Of a stretch of 64,000 nucleotides of DNA, positions 13,501-24,867 are shown piece after piece. Each line of letters opens with the position of its first letter. The first letter of the stretch is position 1. A model generated the notes under the pieces. That model was given only the letters and a program-made list of their open reading frames with translations, ran no database searches and had not been told where the DNA came from. The DNA is from Daphnia carinata (taxonomy: Eukaryota > Arthropoda > Branchiopoda > Diplostraca > Daphniidae), in contig NC_081331.1 of assembly GCF_022539665.2 (NCBI RefSeq), positions 2,142,501-2,206,500 of the forward strand, read 5' to 3'. A program made the position numbers and the translations under genes.

Positions 13501-14090
13501 GCCAAGTACCAGCCGACCAATGGCGAGACGTCAATGTGGCCGTCGCACCTTCAGTAGTTACCATCACCGATGCAGAGGTGAACATTTTTAAAAGCATTTA
13601 GCACACGTCGTATCGGCTTGCTAAAAAATCTCGTGTTTCGTAACAGGACGACGAAAAGATCATCGTGGAATCGCGTGTCCGATTCCTCTCGTTTCTGGGC
13701 ATCGGCCGCCAGGTGGAGAATTGCGGTTTCATCGTCCATACGGCCAACGATGTCTACATCGCCCACGTTCTCTGCTGCCATCCTTCGTCCGGCGCCATCT
13801 GTAAGACAATAGAAGCCGCTTGCAAGGTATTATTTCATGGAAAGTCATACCTGATATTGAATTTGTATCCGATGTCATTGTCTTTTGGGTATCGCCGTCT
13901 CTTGCAGTTGCGTTATCAGAAATGCCTGGATGCTCACGGTGCCCTTAGGGGACGGATCACCAATTCGTCGTCGACAGCCCAGACGCCGACGGGCCGCAGC
14001 TTGGAATCACTGAGTGCTACTCTCAAGTCTGTCTTCGGTTCCATTAGTCTTGGATCAAAAAAGACGAACAAAACTACCGGCGAATCGTGA
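10590..14090 (+). CDS. APBB1-like (feh-1 family): Fe65/APBB-family adaptor protein (WW + two PTB domains)
   Basis: Twelve larger coding exons join with consistent phases: 10590-10635, 11021-11178, 11260-11432, 11520-11719, 11806-11930, 11993-12093, 12147-12390, 12451-12578, 12915-13081, 13190-13312, 13375-13577, 13647-13826, 13908-14090 (the first holds the ATG). They give about 676 aa, or 678 aa if the 6-base microexon at 12708-12713 is included. Domains in order: a WW domain near residue 185 (PPGWEKHEDDDGPYYW, then EPP), PTB1 from about 295 to 435 (SLGWVEIAEEDL ... DFAYVARD), and PTB2 from about 500 to 640 (VLKAQYIGSLQV ... FLGIGRQVENCGF). This order and spacing is that of Fe65 proteins, which bind the cytoplasmic NPTY motif of APP-family receptors and shuttle to the nucleus. 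The N-terminal acidic region is shorter than in vertebrates. Introns 11433-11519 and 13827-13907 are stop-free multiples of three. Confidence 0.95.
12708..12713 (+). other. Six-base microexon of the Fe65 gene adding Glu-Arg to PTB1
   Basis: Inside the 336 bp intron 12579-12914 is aaaacag|GGAAAG|gtaaaa. Spliced in, it keeps frame: CG+G, GAA, AG+G reads Arg-Glu-Arg, so ...DNGR-DFAYVARD becomes ...DNGRERDFAYVARD. Vertebrate APBB1 is known to have a neuron-specific 6-base exon that inserts the same Glu-Arg at the same point. Upstream lies a pyrimidine-rich tract followed by two TGC triplets (ccttgcgactttgcggg), the arrangement described for SRRM4/nSR100-dependent microexons. Position, frame, encoded residues and both splice sites agree. 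Confidence 0.85.
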
Positions 14091-15000
14091 ATGTTTTGCC
14101 TCCAGCGCCGATTAAGTCTCCCTTTTTATTATAATTTTTTTTTTCTTTCGTTCAGTGAACAATAACGGTGCGATATGAACAAAAAAAACAGATAGGACTC
14201 GTCTTTCGAGGATCATCAAGAGGGATACTCTAATAAAAGTTAAAGAAAAATGGATTACATTTGCCCTATTCAAAGAAAAGAAGATATATCCGCCCCATGC
14301 ACTTAGTGTATTTACGCTCTTCTCTCGTCTCACAATCCCAAGCATTGTTTCTTCGTCCAATCTTCTTCGCTTTCGTAGAGGTTACCCTCAACTTGAATTC
14401 TTTCTTTACCAGGTTAAAAGTGAAAGCTACCAGAACTTCGGTTTCTGTATGAAGAGTGCATACAGATCTGTTTGATTTTGCGTTCCGCCTGACGCCGAAC
14501 CTCTTTTCAGGTTGAACTGTTCTCTCTCGTTTTTGAAATTATGTGCTGATTTCTTGTCCCAGTTCATTTTTTTTATTGGCATTTCTCTATTGCTGGATGT
14601 CATACATTAAAAAAAATACATTATTTAGTGCCATCGCCGATGCGAACTTCTGCCCTCCTTTTTCTAGCATCTCAACGTCGTGTATTAGGAACCCATCTAG
14701 TTTTGTTAACTATTTTTGCCCGCACCAACTCTGTAATCTCTATACATACAATGTGCGACGCCTCAAGATATCATCGTTAATCCACGAGTGTTTCAAGAGC
14801 TAGACGGTTCGATGAGTTATGTTACCCGGTTCACACACATTACACATAAACACAATATCTTTTACTTGGTATTATAACAAAACGACCGTTACTGATGTCA
14901 CATTAACAATAAACATTTGACGTTAAAATGGAGTGGTCTGCAGTATGTTTTTTTTAACGTCGAATAGTTAGTTACTTTAACTTGTGAGTGAAAGACAGAT
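14091..15000. other. 3' UTR of Fe65 and intergenic sequence
   Basis: AT-rich sequence without a supported coding exon. Candidate polyadenylation hexamers include AATAAA near 14909-14914. Confidence 0.3.
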
Positions 15001-15176
15001 GTAAAGCCAAACATACCCCTTAATGACCCAGCTGTTGCTTTCATCGTCCACGACGTCCTTGAAAGCTATTTGACGGACGCTACATCCTTCTACAGGGCAT
15101 CCATTGAAAGGAAACCTGTTCGAGCAAGCCGAGACACCTGCCGTGCAACCGACGCTTTGTGCAGCTGTCTGCTTAT
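15001..15176 (-). CDS. Possible terminal exon of a small cysteine-rich protein (uncertain)
   Basis: On the minus strand an acceptor (actcatacag, ending at 15177) is followed by an open frame with six cysteines (GCTAGVSACSNRFPFNGC, then VEGCSVRQIAF), running to a stop near 15000. A second minus-strand stretch near 15460-15580 begins after an acceptor-like tactcattcag and is open in two frames. It might be an upstream exon. I do not recognise the family and found no start codon, so this could equally be a relic. Confidence 0.25.
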
Positions 15177-17606
15177 CTGTATGAGTTATGATTGGAAAGC
15201 AGCCTACTTCTACTACAATGTATTAATAAAATGTGAATAGAAAATAGGTAAAATGAGAGTTGCGGGTGCTAAACTAGATCGTAGGTTGTATTCTTGGTTA
15301 AATTACGCATTGGGATGATTGGTTGTACGGGAATCGGGGGAGAACAAAATTGAACGCGGAGCAATAAATTATAAGAGAAAGGCTAGAACGACCCTGCAAG
15401 GATGGCAAATCAAAACAGTAATCTCTTCGATATAATTATCTGTTTAAAAGGAAGGGATAGCTGGCATAGCTTTAAAACGCACTCGATGTAATGCGCCATG
15501 AGTCCTGCCAACGGTTGTAGCTAAGCATGCTCTCAACTTGGCAAAAGCAGTAAAAACCAGCCTTGTCCCTGAATGAGTATTGATTATAGAGTAACTTTTT
15601 TTCTATTTTTTTTTTCTTATATTTTTAATGAACCATTCACATTTTCGCAACCAAGGGCAAATAAATAATCTTTACCTTATACGTAAATTACGTAACGCAA
15701 ATGCCCATAAGCATTCTACGTGGTGGTATCTTTAGACTCCACCTGTTTTATCGCCTCAAGTGATTGTTCTCCATTTTCCCCAACTGTTTTTCTTTTGTTT
15801 TTGTTTTTACCTTTTTTGCTTTGACAAATTGTAGGGGAATCGTCATTGCGCTAGAAGCGAAGGAAGAGTCCGCTTGTTTTTTTCTTTTTCCTCAATGGCA
15901 TTTTTTTCGCCCCCACCCTCTCTCCTCAGCGTCTGCCTTTAAGGGTTTCCTGCAAAATTGGGTAAAAGGACATTTGTCATGACTGAGCAGTTCAACTTCT
16001 TTATCTATCTGTGTCTCCAAACAATCTCGACAGGACATTTAAAACCAAAGTGTTTAATTTTCTCATAGTTTCTCAACCTATAACTGTAGTCATTCCGAGA
16101 ATGTTTGAACACGTGAAAAGGAGACGATTCGAGAAAAAAAAAAAAACTCTCTACAAGTGGCAATTTCCCAACAACCTTCTATCCCCTTCGTCACGGCTGG
16201 TCATGTTCCAAGGAAGCTCGAGCAGGCTAGGAGGACTGGTCAAAGTCGGAAGCAAGGTCAGTGCTGAAATAGAGATGTACATCTGTAACCGTGGTTCACA
16301 ACTTGTTGGGTAACTCTACCGTAAGGTTTTCTACCACGTCTACCAGTAGTGTCATGCTGACGTCAATTTATTACTACAAATGCACATTTGCAACTATGTA
16401 CAGGTAACAGGGTATTTAATGTAACTTACGAACAGTCAACGGTGGAAGCTGCTTTGTGTCAGTGTCGGTTAGGTCTAAGAATCGTCTGTTGAGTTCCCTA
16501 ATCGTAAACACAACCATTCCTGCTACCACAAATGTGCAACCTTACGTCAAAAACGTTGTGTAACACCCAAAGTGAACAAAGTTGAGTGTAATCCTGTTTA
16601 ATATCTTTCGCCACTAGGTAACGGATTTGTTTAGGGCTATTTGTTTTCATCCATACGAAGTTTGTTTCATGTTTTTTTATTGTGAATAGTACGTTTAACG
16701 TTTAACAGACAGTAAAGCGGTGAATAAAGAAAACAAGTTTCAGACTGGAAATGGAACAAAGAAAAGTATCGGTTTTTCAAGAGCTGTTCTAACAAAAGTT
16801 GTTCGGGTAGGGTTTTTCTTTTGAGCAATTGTTTCTGGGGCTGGTCACTGCTATACTTTCACACAGATATATTGTTAACAATATGTCCTAAATGAAAGGT
16901 AGTTCTTAATATACTGCCATTCTTTAAGGACGATTGCGTTCTAAGAAGAATATTATTACATTTCGATAAAAGTTTCATCCATTTTGTTTTGATTTTGTTT
17001 TTATGGGAAGAAGAGGGAAAACCAGTTTTTCAAATAAAGGTGGCTACTTTCACTAAAGATTTGATTTCAACACAACTTTAATAACAGTTGCCTAAAAGCT
17101 AATTGAATAGATTACCTGAACCATTTTTCGTTAAGCCATCCATACCTGATCCTAAGCCGAGCCATCAAAACAAGATATGTAACAAGTTTGGCAGCATCAT
17201 TAAAGACATTTGAAGATAAAATACGTAACGAGTAGTCGTGAACACGAAATTAAGGAAATTAGAGTATGAAAATGCAGAAAAACAAAATCAATGAAAAGAC
17301 TTCTACGAAGAAAGTTAGAAAGTAAAACAACCTGCTGATTTACCTACCAGTCTTTCGCTAATAATTTAAGCGTTGGTAAAAAAAAAATTGTGGCTTTTGG
17401 TTAATTGCAAGACAGATATTTACACTGACAAAAACTCGGCTAATAGGAAAATGGCAGTTTGCAGACAGATTGCTGGAAGTAGAAATGGCTTAAAAGTACG
17501 CAACAGTACTGTAAAGACACTAAAGAAAAACAGGAGACGTAGAACCATTCGTATCGTGTACAACCTGCAAAATTCATCAATACCATCAGTTTAAATATTA
17601 ATATAC
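15177..17606. other. Intergenic, no supported gene apart from the possible exon noted near 15.5 kb
   Basis: AT-rich sequence with short ORFs only. The open frame at 16011-16313 begins without a convincing start and shows no domain. Confidence 0.3.
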
Positions 17607-19513
17607 TTAAATTTTTGTTTCTAGATACCGGTTGAGGTTGCGTTTTGCAAGTGGCAGAGTGCTGGGATCATCTTTAAGGACGAAACGTCGAGTTCCTAGT
17701 ACGTAAGTTTCAAAGTAACTTTTCCAATCAATTTCGCGGACGTCAAAATAAAATGTTTTCTTGTCTTGATTTGATAACTCTTCCAGTAAACGAATGGGAT
17801 TGTTACTGAGGAATCGCCACTGATGTGTTGTGAAAAATTCCAAAGAAGAAAAGGCAAGAGCTGCTTTAGCGTACATTCGAACCTACGGATTGGTAAGAAA
17901 GAGCGTGAAAAATTTCTTTTGATTTTCTTATTCGTTAAGAAAAATAGCTCATACCCAACGAGTGCGTTTACCGGTCAAGGTGTAAAACATGTCAAACAAA
18001 TGGGCTGGGATAGTGTGAAACAGGGCTTGGTTGGCTTTGAACCAGATATCGTTGATTGTGTAAGAAGCGCTGGGATACCACATCATATCTTTGGTAGGAT
18101 ATTTCAACCAAGAATCTAAAGCAAAACGTCTCAAACCGCCCCAGGTGAGTGGGTTTCGATGGCCAGTGGTACAACTATAGACAGGCACTTCGTTTGGTCT
18201 GATAATAAAGAAATCCATGTTGGTCAGGGTGAATATTACTTGCCTGTTCAGCTTCATCTTTAACACATTGGTTTTTGTACCTACGAATGGCTAAATGCCA
18301 GGCTACAGCAATCATTAAATTGATTGGGTAATCAACGGGGATGATGTCACTAACTAGTTCTGAGTTAATCTTCATGATGCGGAAGAATCCTTTCCCGACG
18401 GCGGCTATTGTCCCTATATCGTAAAGTATCATAACGTTAACAATTATTTAAAATGATGTAATAGTTATATTTTGTTGTACCTGTTGCCCCGTTATAATTG
18501 TCAACCCAACCTGGAATAGGCTCTTTGAGTGCTCCGGTAACAATGGATGGCCTCACGATTGCCAATGGAACGTTCCCACATTGTTCTTCTAGCAGCTGCT
18601 CGGCCAAGGCTTTAGTGTAAGTATAGGTATTGGGGCAATTTCCTATTAGTCTAAAGAATATTATCACAGTGAGATCTACTGATATTCATAGACTGCAAAA
18701 TGTAACATTTCTCTCTTAGGTAAGCCCTTACTCTGGCGCAATCTTTTTTACTACGTTGTCGTCGAGGCAGTCAAGCAATTGAATTAATTTAACAGGATCA
18801 ACTTGCGAACGATAGACCTGTTCTTTCATTTCTTCCCGGTCCAAATTGTTAAAAGCCGTTGATACGTGAACGAAAGCCTGCATAAATTGGTTGGTTATGC
18901 CTCTATTTTAAAATTTGTAATCAAGACTTAAAAAAACCTCGAGACGCTTCATTTGACGGCAAATGTTCAATAGTTGCATAGGTCCTTTCACATTCATCTC
19001 GATGGCGTCCTTGAGCTCTTCATTGAATTTGATAGTTGCCGCAGAATTGAATACAATAGAAACGTTTTCAATTAAGAGATGCATATCAGAGACCGATAGA
19101 CCTAATCCAGGAAGCGTCACGTCGCCCGCCGTAGCCGTAAGTTTTGACATAACATTCAACTGCTGTTTCCTGACCGTATCGAATATCTGCGAGAAAAGGA
19201 ATTGCTATTTGGGCACTACTTTGTTCCTAACTATTTTTGTTTTCTAGAACAGGTATGAGGACGTGTTTTCTTTTTTAAATGCAAAATTTAAAACTCGTAC
19301 CTGGTTGTTGATCAGATCCTGCAAACGACATTCGACACTCTGGCCCTTGGACGGTCGCATTAAAAGGTAAATACGCTCAATTCCGGGACAGGATCGTAAA
19401 AGCTTCTCTACTAGCACTTTACCCATAAAACCCGTCGCACCGGTGATAAAGACGGAACGGCCCTTATAAAACTCAGGTATACTCAGTTGTTCCATGTTTG
19501 TATTTTCTGACAT
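17607..19513 (-). CDS. FAR-like: Fatty acyl-CoA reductase (alcohol-forming)
   Basis: Seven minus-strand exons join in frame: 19513-19301, 19186-18938, 18877-18732, 18650-18481, 18413-18281, 18198-17955 and 17882-17607, giving 476 aa. The start is the ATG at 19513; the longer open frame upstream has no ATG. The NAD(P)H-binding motif GATGFMG is at residues 25-31 and the catalytic YxxxK (YTYTK) at 212-216. The FAR_C (sterile) domain follows, with the family signature [14 protein letters not shown]. Enzymes of this family reduce fatty acyl-CoA to fatty alcohol for wax, hydrocarbon and ether-lipid synthesis, usually on ER or peroxisome membranes. The protein stops soon after FAR_C (…RYLETKI) and lacks the extra hydrophobic C-terminal segment that many insect FARs carry. 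Confidence 0.93.
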
Positions 19514-21357
19514 TGAGGTAGTCGGAAAAATACGAACAGTATAACACCAATGCAAGACGTTTTCTCGTGTAACACTATTTGGTGACTTAGTTTCTGACGG
19601 TAGGCTGCCGGAGCTTTTATTTCTTCTTGTCCCACTATGGAGAGACTGAAAGTCGTTGATAGATCCGTAAGGCAACAACTTTCTGGGGCACGGCTACAAA
19701 AAATCAAGTTTAAATGAGAAAGCCAGATTGAAAGTCTTAGCGAAAGTAAACACGTCTATAGATGCTGATCAACATTTCGACGCAATAACTTGACAGGTTG
19801 GTATGTTACGGGTTACGATTTTAGCCATCGGATAAGCACAGAGTCTCATCGACAGCATAACCGGTAACATTTGTCGCTGGGATAGGTTGTTTTCGTTAGG
19901 CTCGCGAGTTTCTCATTTCCTAGATTGTATACAACAACGGGCGCAACTAAAAGTCCTTCAACTTGAGATAAGTTGTCATATAAGTGTAAGCTTTCTGGCT
20001 AACTAGAAGGAATCAAGTTTAGCAGCGAAAGCCACTCGACGACTGAAAGTCTTCGCGAAAGTAAATTTTTCCTGTAGACAAACTTATAGAATTATCCAGA
20101 TTTCCGGCGAAAAATCGAAAGTTTAAAAGATATTCAACGTACGCGCCATTAGCATCACAGCACTAGGTTCCGTGAAATGTTTTGTACCATTCAAACCCGT
20201 GTATGCAAATATAAAAATCCGTGTGTACCATCCACACAAGAAACCTGATTTAGTTTTAGATTTGTCAGGCTGCAAGGTTAATCGCGACAAAGATGAGCTA
20301 CAAATGATTCTAGAGGCAAAGAAAATTTGTATTACACTAATGTTCATCATGCGTATTAGAGTGTTGAAAAGGAAGATGTTGATAAACAAAATAATACTAT
20401 CACAATCCCTTGTGTTTTTTTACCCTAATGTGCGTAAAAATCAAATTATCCGTGAAAGCGACCCCATCTCTGAATTGCCGTTGCGTTTTCTTTTTTCAAG
20501 TACATCATATGAATAAGTAATACACCTCAGATAATTAAAACAACTTTCACTTTTGCTATGACCGACCGGATCTCGATCGACCTAGTTGCTTTGCTTGCCT
20601 TAGTGTATATATACTGTACATAGTAATCCTATGCCAAAAAAAGAACACATTCCTAAGTGCGGAGACATTTAAACTCGTATATAGATGAATCAGGCTCATA
20701 CAGATTCGTCCGGTCGATAACCAAGTTCACAAGCGAATGAACAAAACTGATGCGTACATGCATATCTCAAAGACGACTAAGATGTTATCCATTTTCTTCA
20801 ATTTCCCGAGTGCTTAAAAAAAAATTTCTCAGGCTCGCTTTCATAAACAAAAATTGCCAACTAATAGGCTACTAGGTAAGCTGAAAACAACCTTATGGAA
20901 TGCGTCATCCTTGACTTGGCAGTAACCAGCATGATATGGTTTTTAATGCCATCTTTTTATGTGAAAGAGAAAAAAGAAACGAAATTTTTGAGACGTGATA
21001 AAAAAAAAATTCGATATTAGTTTGGCGATCAAATGATTTACGGTAAAGGAACCAGCAATTAAGGAATGTACGGGAGGCCACAGGACCCACTTTTTTACTG
21101 ACAACCCTTCGTTTCATGTTTACTATTTATTTCGGGAATTTTAAAGAGATCCTGCACTGGCATCACTGACAACGTACCTTCCATTCCAACGCCCCATCAA
21201 CCATTTTGGAAATACACCGACTATTTCTGCTGCATAGCGCTAGCGCTATAGCGTACTGGCGCGCTATCATCAGAAATATTCGGTGCCTTTCAAAACGATT
21301 AACTCAATGAAAAAAATAGCAATTTTCCCAGAATCAGCATTCAATTCTGATTATATC
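19514..21357. other. Upstream region of the FAR gene; no supported gene
   Basis: The open frame at 20172-20516 has an ATG but no recognisable domain, and its codon use is AT-driven. It is left uncalled. FAR 5' UTR exons may lie here. Confidence 0.3.
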
Positions 21358-21447
21358 TATGGCAATCCGTTTTACCCCCCCCCCCCCCAAAAAAAAATTG
21401 GCCTTTTTTTTCTTTTTTACAGCTATGGCCATCTAGCGGCCAGATTC
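21358..21447. mobile_element. Half copy of a TA-flanked MITE family
   Basis: It begins with the same 20-base terminal sequence (TATGGCAATCCGTTTTACCC) as the complete element at 26186-26360. A C-run, an A-run and a central motif resembling atggccatctagcggcc follow. The opposite terminal repeat is missing, so this is a truncated copy. Confidence 0.7.
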
Positions 21448-21929
21448 CTATTTAATTTTCTGATTCATTCCTTCAGACATGGATTGGATAATATGGTTAC
21501 TTGAACACTGGATTTGCAAATGCAGTACAGCTGACTTATGTTTCACATGGTCAGTTGGAGATTTCCCAGGCAAAATTTCTAGTAACTCAGCATTTGGTAC
21601 CATCTTTACTATAATTTTATACAGTATCCTGCATGTCTCATTAATTAAGATTTAAATCCTTTTATAGATTGTCACATCAGTGAGCAAGGTTCAGTTTAGG
21701 GATTGAGAGCCCTCAGCGACTATAACACCTAGCCCATATTCAAATTGTAGCACTTGATTGCTGCCACTGATTCTTCAAAATGCCTATCTTGTATGGAATG
21801 CTTGACAGCCAAATGGTACTCCGACGTCACATAAATATCAATTGTTTACTTTATTTACATTTATTAAAAATTTTTGAAGGAATGATTTAAACAAATGCCA
21901 AAGGTGAGATATGCTGGAAAAGCTTGATA

Positions 21930-23110
21930 TGAATGTGTAGACGTAGTTTTGGAATTCAGAGGTGCAGCCGGCTGTTGGGTAAAATTTCATTTAAATTTTG
22001 TTTCAATTCAATATGTTTTAGTTACTATTTGTGTGATTACACAAAGGATTGCGCCATCCAGGCAATGTGGATATTCTGCCATGTACATGATAAACCGAGG
22101 ATTCTTCGTCAACATGCAAGATGTTACTCCCTGGTAATGCTTTTCTGCTGAGTTTGTTTAGTTTTCTAATTTTAATTGTCAATGTTGTATTAGTAAACTA
22201 CTGTTGGCGGAAAAGCTGATACATTGGGAAAACGGTTATGGCAAGTGCGATGAATAAATCACCATAGGTCAGTTGTCTTGCCTTCACAATTGCAACGAAG
22301 ATGAATCATGGAGTCAAAAACATTAAAAGGTGGTACTATTTTCAATTTTTTAATTGTTTTAATTGGTGTATCGCTAAGTGCTGATACATGTGTAGAACAT
22401 GCTGGAATTCATGTCATCCTGGAGAGGACTAAAAAAAACGAGCTTTATCCAGGAAGCAGCTCATTAATCATGTCCCAAACGATTGTCTGCGTCAGCCAGC
22501 AATCTTTCAATGGCTAACAAGCATTTAATAGTTTTGAAAATCGCGGTTTGCACTCCCTAAGGCGACATTCCTTAATCCTCACCTGTCAATAGATTTGAGT
22601 GCAACCATTTCTATTCTGAACTGTCGCCTACGAAATTCTTTTTCCATAAAACCAGGTGATATGATGTTATAATGGAAATTGTTGTCAAGACTGCCGATAC
22701 CAGGTACATTGTTTATCTTAACGTTTAGTGATCAAAACAACCAACTTTGTAACCTATCTGTTTTTTATGGTGCATGGAACGTCCAACCGGAAAGCCCATG
22801 GAAGATCTCTGTGTCGAACACGAAGGGTTCTTCCAAACTTTCGTATTCAAGTTTTGGCTATGGTGATCATTTGCAACTGCATAGCCTTTTAGAAGCTCCT
22901 GCCAGGAATCTACAGGAATATGGCAGATGATGAATTTATGTACCATGTAAGCGATATCAATAAGAACGTCTTATGCTTATCTATGTTTTATTTTCTTAAT
23001 TTAGATTAATAGCAATAGTGAACCTGCGAAGGTTTCTGGTTGGGATGTGATGACGAAAAGTTATAATAATTTGAAGTACAGAATTGAATTTCCCTCCATC
23101 AGTCGCCTGT
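21930..23110 (+). pseudogene. Gene-like fragments of unknown family, cut off by a foldback element
   Basis: Several short stretches look coding but do not assemble into a recognised gene. One follows acacaaag near 22048 (DCAIQAMWIFCHVHDKPR). The 69-codon frame at 22308-22517 starts with ATG and has a hydrophobic, signal-like segment (FNFLIVLIGVSLSADTC). At about 22921, ATG-GCA-GAT begins MADDEFMYH. It splices with donor cat|gtaagc and acceptor tttag into INSNSEPAKVSGWDVMTKS, then runs into the foldback element at 23.1 kb. I infer a decayed or interrupted gene; function unknown. Confidence 0.25.
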
Positions 23111-23138
23111 GTATTCCCGCGTATTACGGTATTAATTA

Positions 23139-23754
23139 TTAAAAAATTGAAGTGCATATCTGGGCTCCCTTCCTTTCCGTAGCCCCGTTTCCCCTTGACT
23201 CGTAATAAGCCCGTAGGGGGTCATGCCCCTACTGTACGGTATATATAAAAATAACATATACCGAGGTTTGGAGGGCTCTGGCCGGAAAGGGGACGTGGGG
23301 GTCCGCTTAGTCCGATGATGTGTTCACGGAGGGCGACGTGGCTACCCACAAATCCGAACTAAAGGTTAATCGCTCCAGTAAAAATGTTCCAAATCTTCGG
23401 CTCTTCTTCCGGCTTCTCTTAGCCAATCACCGGGTAATCTCCCCGGTGGGTCAACAAGGCAGTGTCTCCCCCTGCCTGGGTTGACGGCAACTTTTGAAAG
23501 GGCTATTGTGCCTTTTTAAAGTTGCAAAAATAATTCTAATGTGCAGAGAATTGTCAATAAAATTTTTTTTATAAAATATTTTTTCCAAAATTTGTTTCTT
23601 TTGTTGTCTGTTTTCGCTGTGTTCACACAATACGTTTATCAACTTTTTTTTTAGTTGGCGTGCTCATTTCATCGTTTTTGCCACCGTGAGGTATGCATCA
23701 TTCCCATAGGTTTATCGTTTATCTGTAAGTATTTCATTATTATTTATTACACTC
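23139..23754 (+). repeat. Left arm of the foldback element
   Basis: Inverted copy of 24253-24867. It includes a GC-rich section (about 23180-23500) and an AT-rich section (about 23520-23640). The outer part is nearly identical between arms; the inner ~110 bp is more diverged. Confidence 0.85.
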
Positions 23755-23839
23755 TTTGAATTCTTCAACTTAGATTCAAGGAACAACGTGTAATACATGG
23801 ATATTTTCTGAAGTAATTTTATATTTGTATTTTATTTTA

Positions 23840-23906
23840 CTCGTATTGGAACCGATCCCCAGACATTCAGCGTGCAACGCCGATGCTCTAACATTGAGCC
23901 ACGAGA
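23840..23906 (-). ncRNA. tRNA-like sequence in the loop of the foldback element
   Basis: The minus strand reads as a tRNA-like fold. CTCGT pairs with ACGAG at the acceptor, the D-arm is GGCTCAATGTTAGAGC, and the anticodon arm TCGGC/GCTGA has loop GTTGCAC (anticodon TGC). The T-arm is two bases short and lacks a good B box, so this is probably a tRNA-derived sequence and not a working tRNA gene. Confidence 0.4.
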
Positions 23907-24005
23907 TATATTTAAATTTTTTATTATCGCATATCATAGGTTATCGTCTAGGATGTTTATGCAGTCTTTCACAACTATATGTTTATCTGTCCATTGCTTA
24001 CATAA

Positions 24006-24074
24006 GGTCCATAGCTCTGTGGTAGAGCCTTTAGCTGCTATATATGTTACCTAGGGTTCAAACCTCAGTAGATG
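24006..24074 (+). ncRNA. Second tRNA-like sequence (A and B boxes)
   Basis: An A-box-like TAGCTCTGTGGTAGAGC is followed about 35 bases later by a good B box, GGGTTCAAACC. The acceptor and anticodon stems do not pair well, so it is tRNA-derived, SINE-head style, and not a clean tRNA. Confidence 0.4.
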
Positions 24075-24191
24075 TATAAAATGAAGCAGAATAAATGTAG
24101 AAAAGAATGTTGCAGTATTGCACTTCACTTTTATTCTAAGTGTAAATGCAAGTCCGCAAGTGACTAGAAAAAAGCCAACTTGACATCATAT

Positions 24192-24260
24192 AATTCATGG
24201 TTCATTGGTAAAGCATCGGCGCGGTATGCCAAACATCCAGGGTTCGATCCCTAAATAATA
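24192..24260 (+). ncRNA. Third tRNA-like sequence, at the inner edge of the right arm
   Basis: An A-box-like TGGTTCATTGGTAAAGC is followed by an anticodon-like arm (TCGGC/GCCAA) and a canonical T-arm AGGGTTCGATCCCT. The acceptor ends do not pair. The T-arm sits exactly where similarity between the two arms stops. Confidence 0.4.
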
Positions 24261-24867
24261 ATAGAATGCTTACAGATAAACGATAAACCAATGGAAACAT
24301 TGGTTACCATCAAAGGTGGCATAAACAATAAAAGTGAATCGAGCAAGCTAAATGAAAAAAAAATTGAAAAATGTAATGTGTAAACACATCGAAAACAGAC
24401 AACAAAAGAAACAAATTTTGGAAAAAATATTTTATAAAAAAAATTTTATTGACAATTCTCTGCACATTAGAATTATTTTTGCAACTTTAAAAAGGCACAA
24501 TAGCCCTTTCAAAAGTTGCCGTCAACCCAGGCAGGGGGAAACACTGCCTTGTTGACCCACCGGGGAGATTACCCGGTGATTGGCTAAGAGAAGCCGGAAG
24601 AAGAGCCGAAGATTTGGAACATTTTTACTGGAGCGATTAACCTTTAGTTCGGATTTGTGGGTAGCCACGTCGCCCTCCGTGAACACATCATCGGACTAAG
24701 CGGACCCCCACGTCCCCTTTCCGGCCAGAGCCCTCCAAACCTCGGTATATGTTATTTTTATATATACCGTACAGTAGGGGCATGACCCCCTACGGGCTTA
24801 TTACGAGTCAAGGGGAAACGGGGCTACGGAAAGGAAGGGAGCCCAGATATGCACTTCAATTTTTTAA
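24253..24867 (-). repeat. Right arm of the foldback element
   Basis: Reverse complement of the left arm. One clear difference in the outer part is gtttcc against gtctcc in the left arm near 23465. Confidence 0.85.

Larger units (their letters stand above)
23139..24867. mobile_element. Foldback element with ~0.5-0.6 kb terminal inverted repeats
   Basis: The sequence from 23139 inward (ttaaaaaattgaagtgcata...) recurs inverted from 24867 inward. The outer ~480 bp of the two arms differ at only about one position by eye. Similarity then weakens but continues to about 23754 and 24253. Weaker matching continues outward (ACGGTATT and ATTCCCG on both sides), so the true ends may be near 23112 and 24892. 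The ~500 bp loop has no transposase frame, so the element is probably non-autonomous. A 63-codon frame recurs in both arms but reads low-complexity DNA. Confidence 0.85.

Noticed and set aside
18244-18281. GC donor (caggcaagt) for FAR exon 5
   Set aside because: It gives the wrong phase and a stop in the next exon. The GT donor at cgtag|gtacaa restores the frame and the family sequence.
23451-24555. 63-67 codon ORF present in both arms of the foldback element
   Set aside because: It is duplicated because the DNA is duplicated, reads across an AT-rich low-complexity tract, and has no family resemblance.
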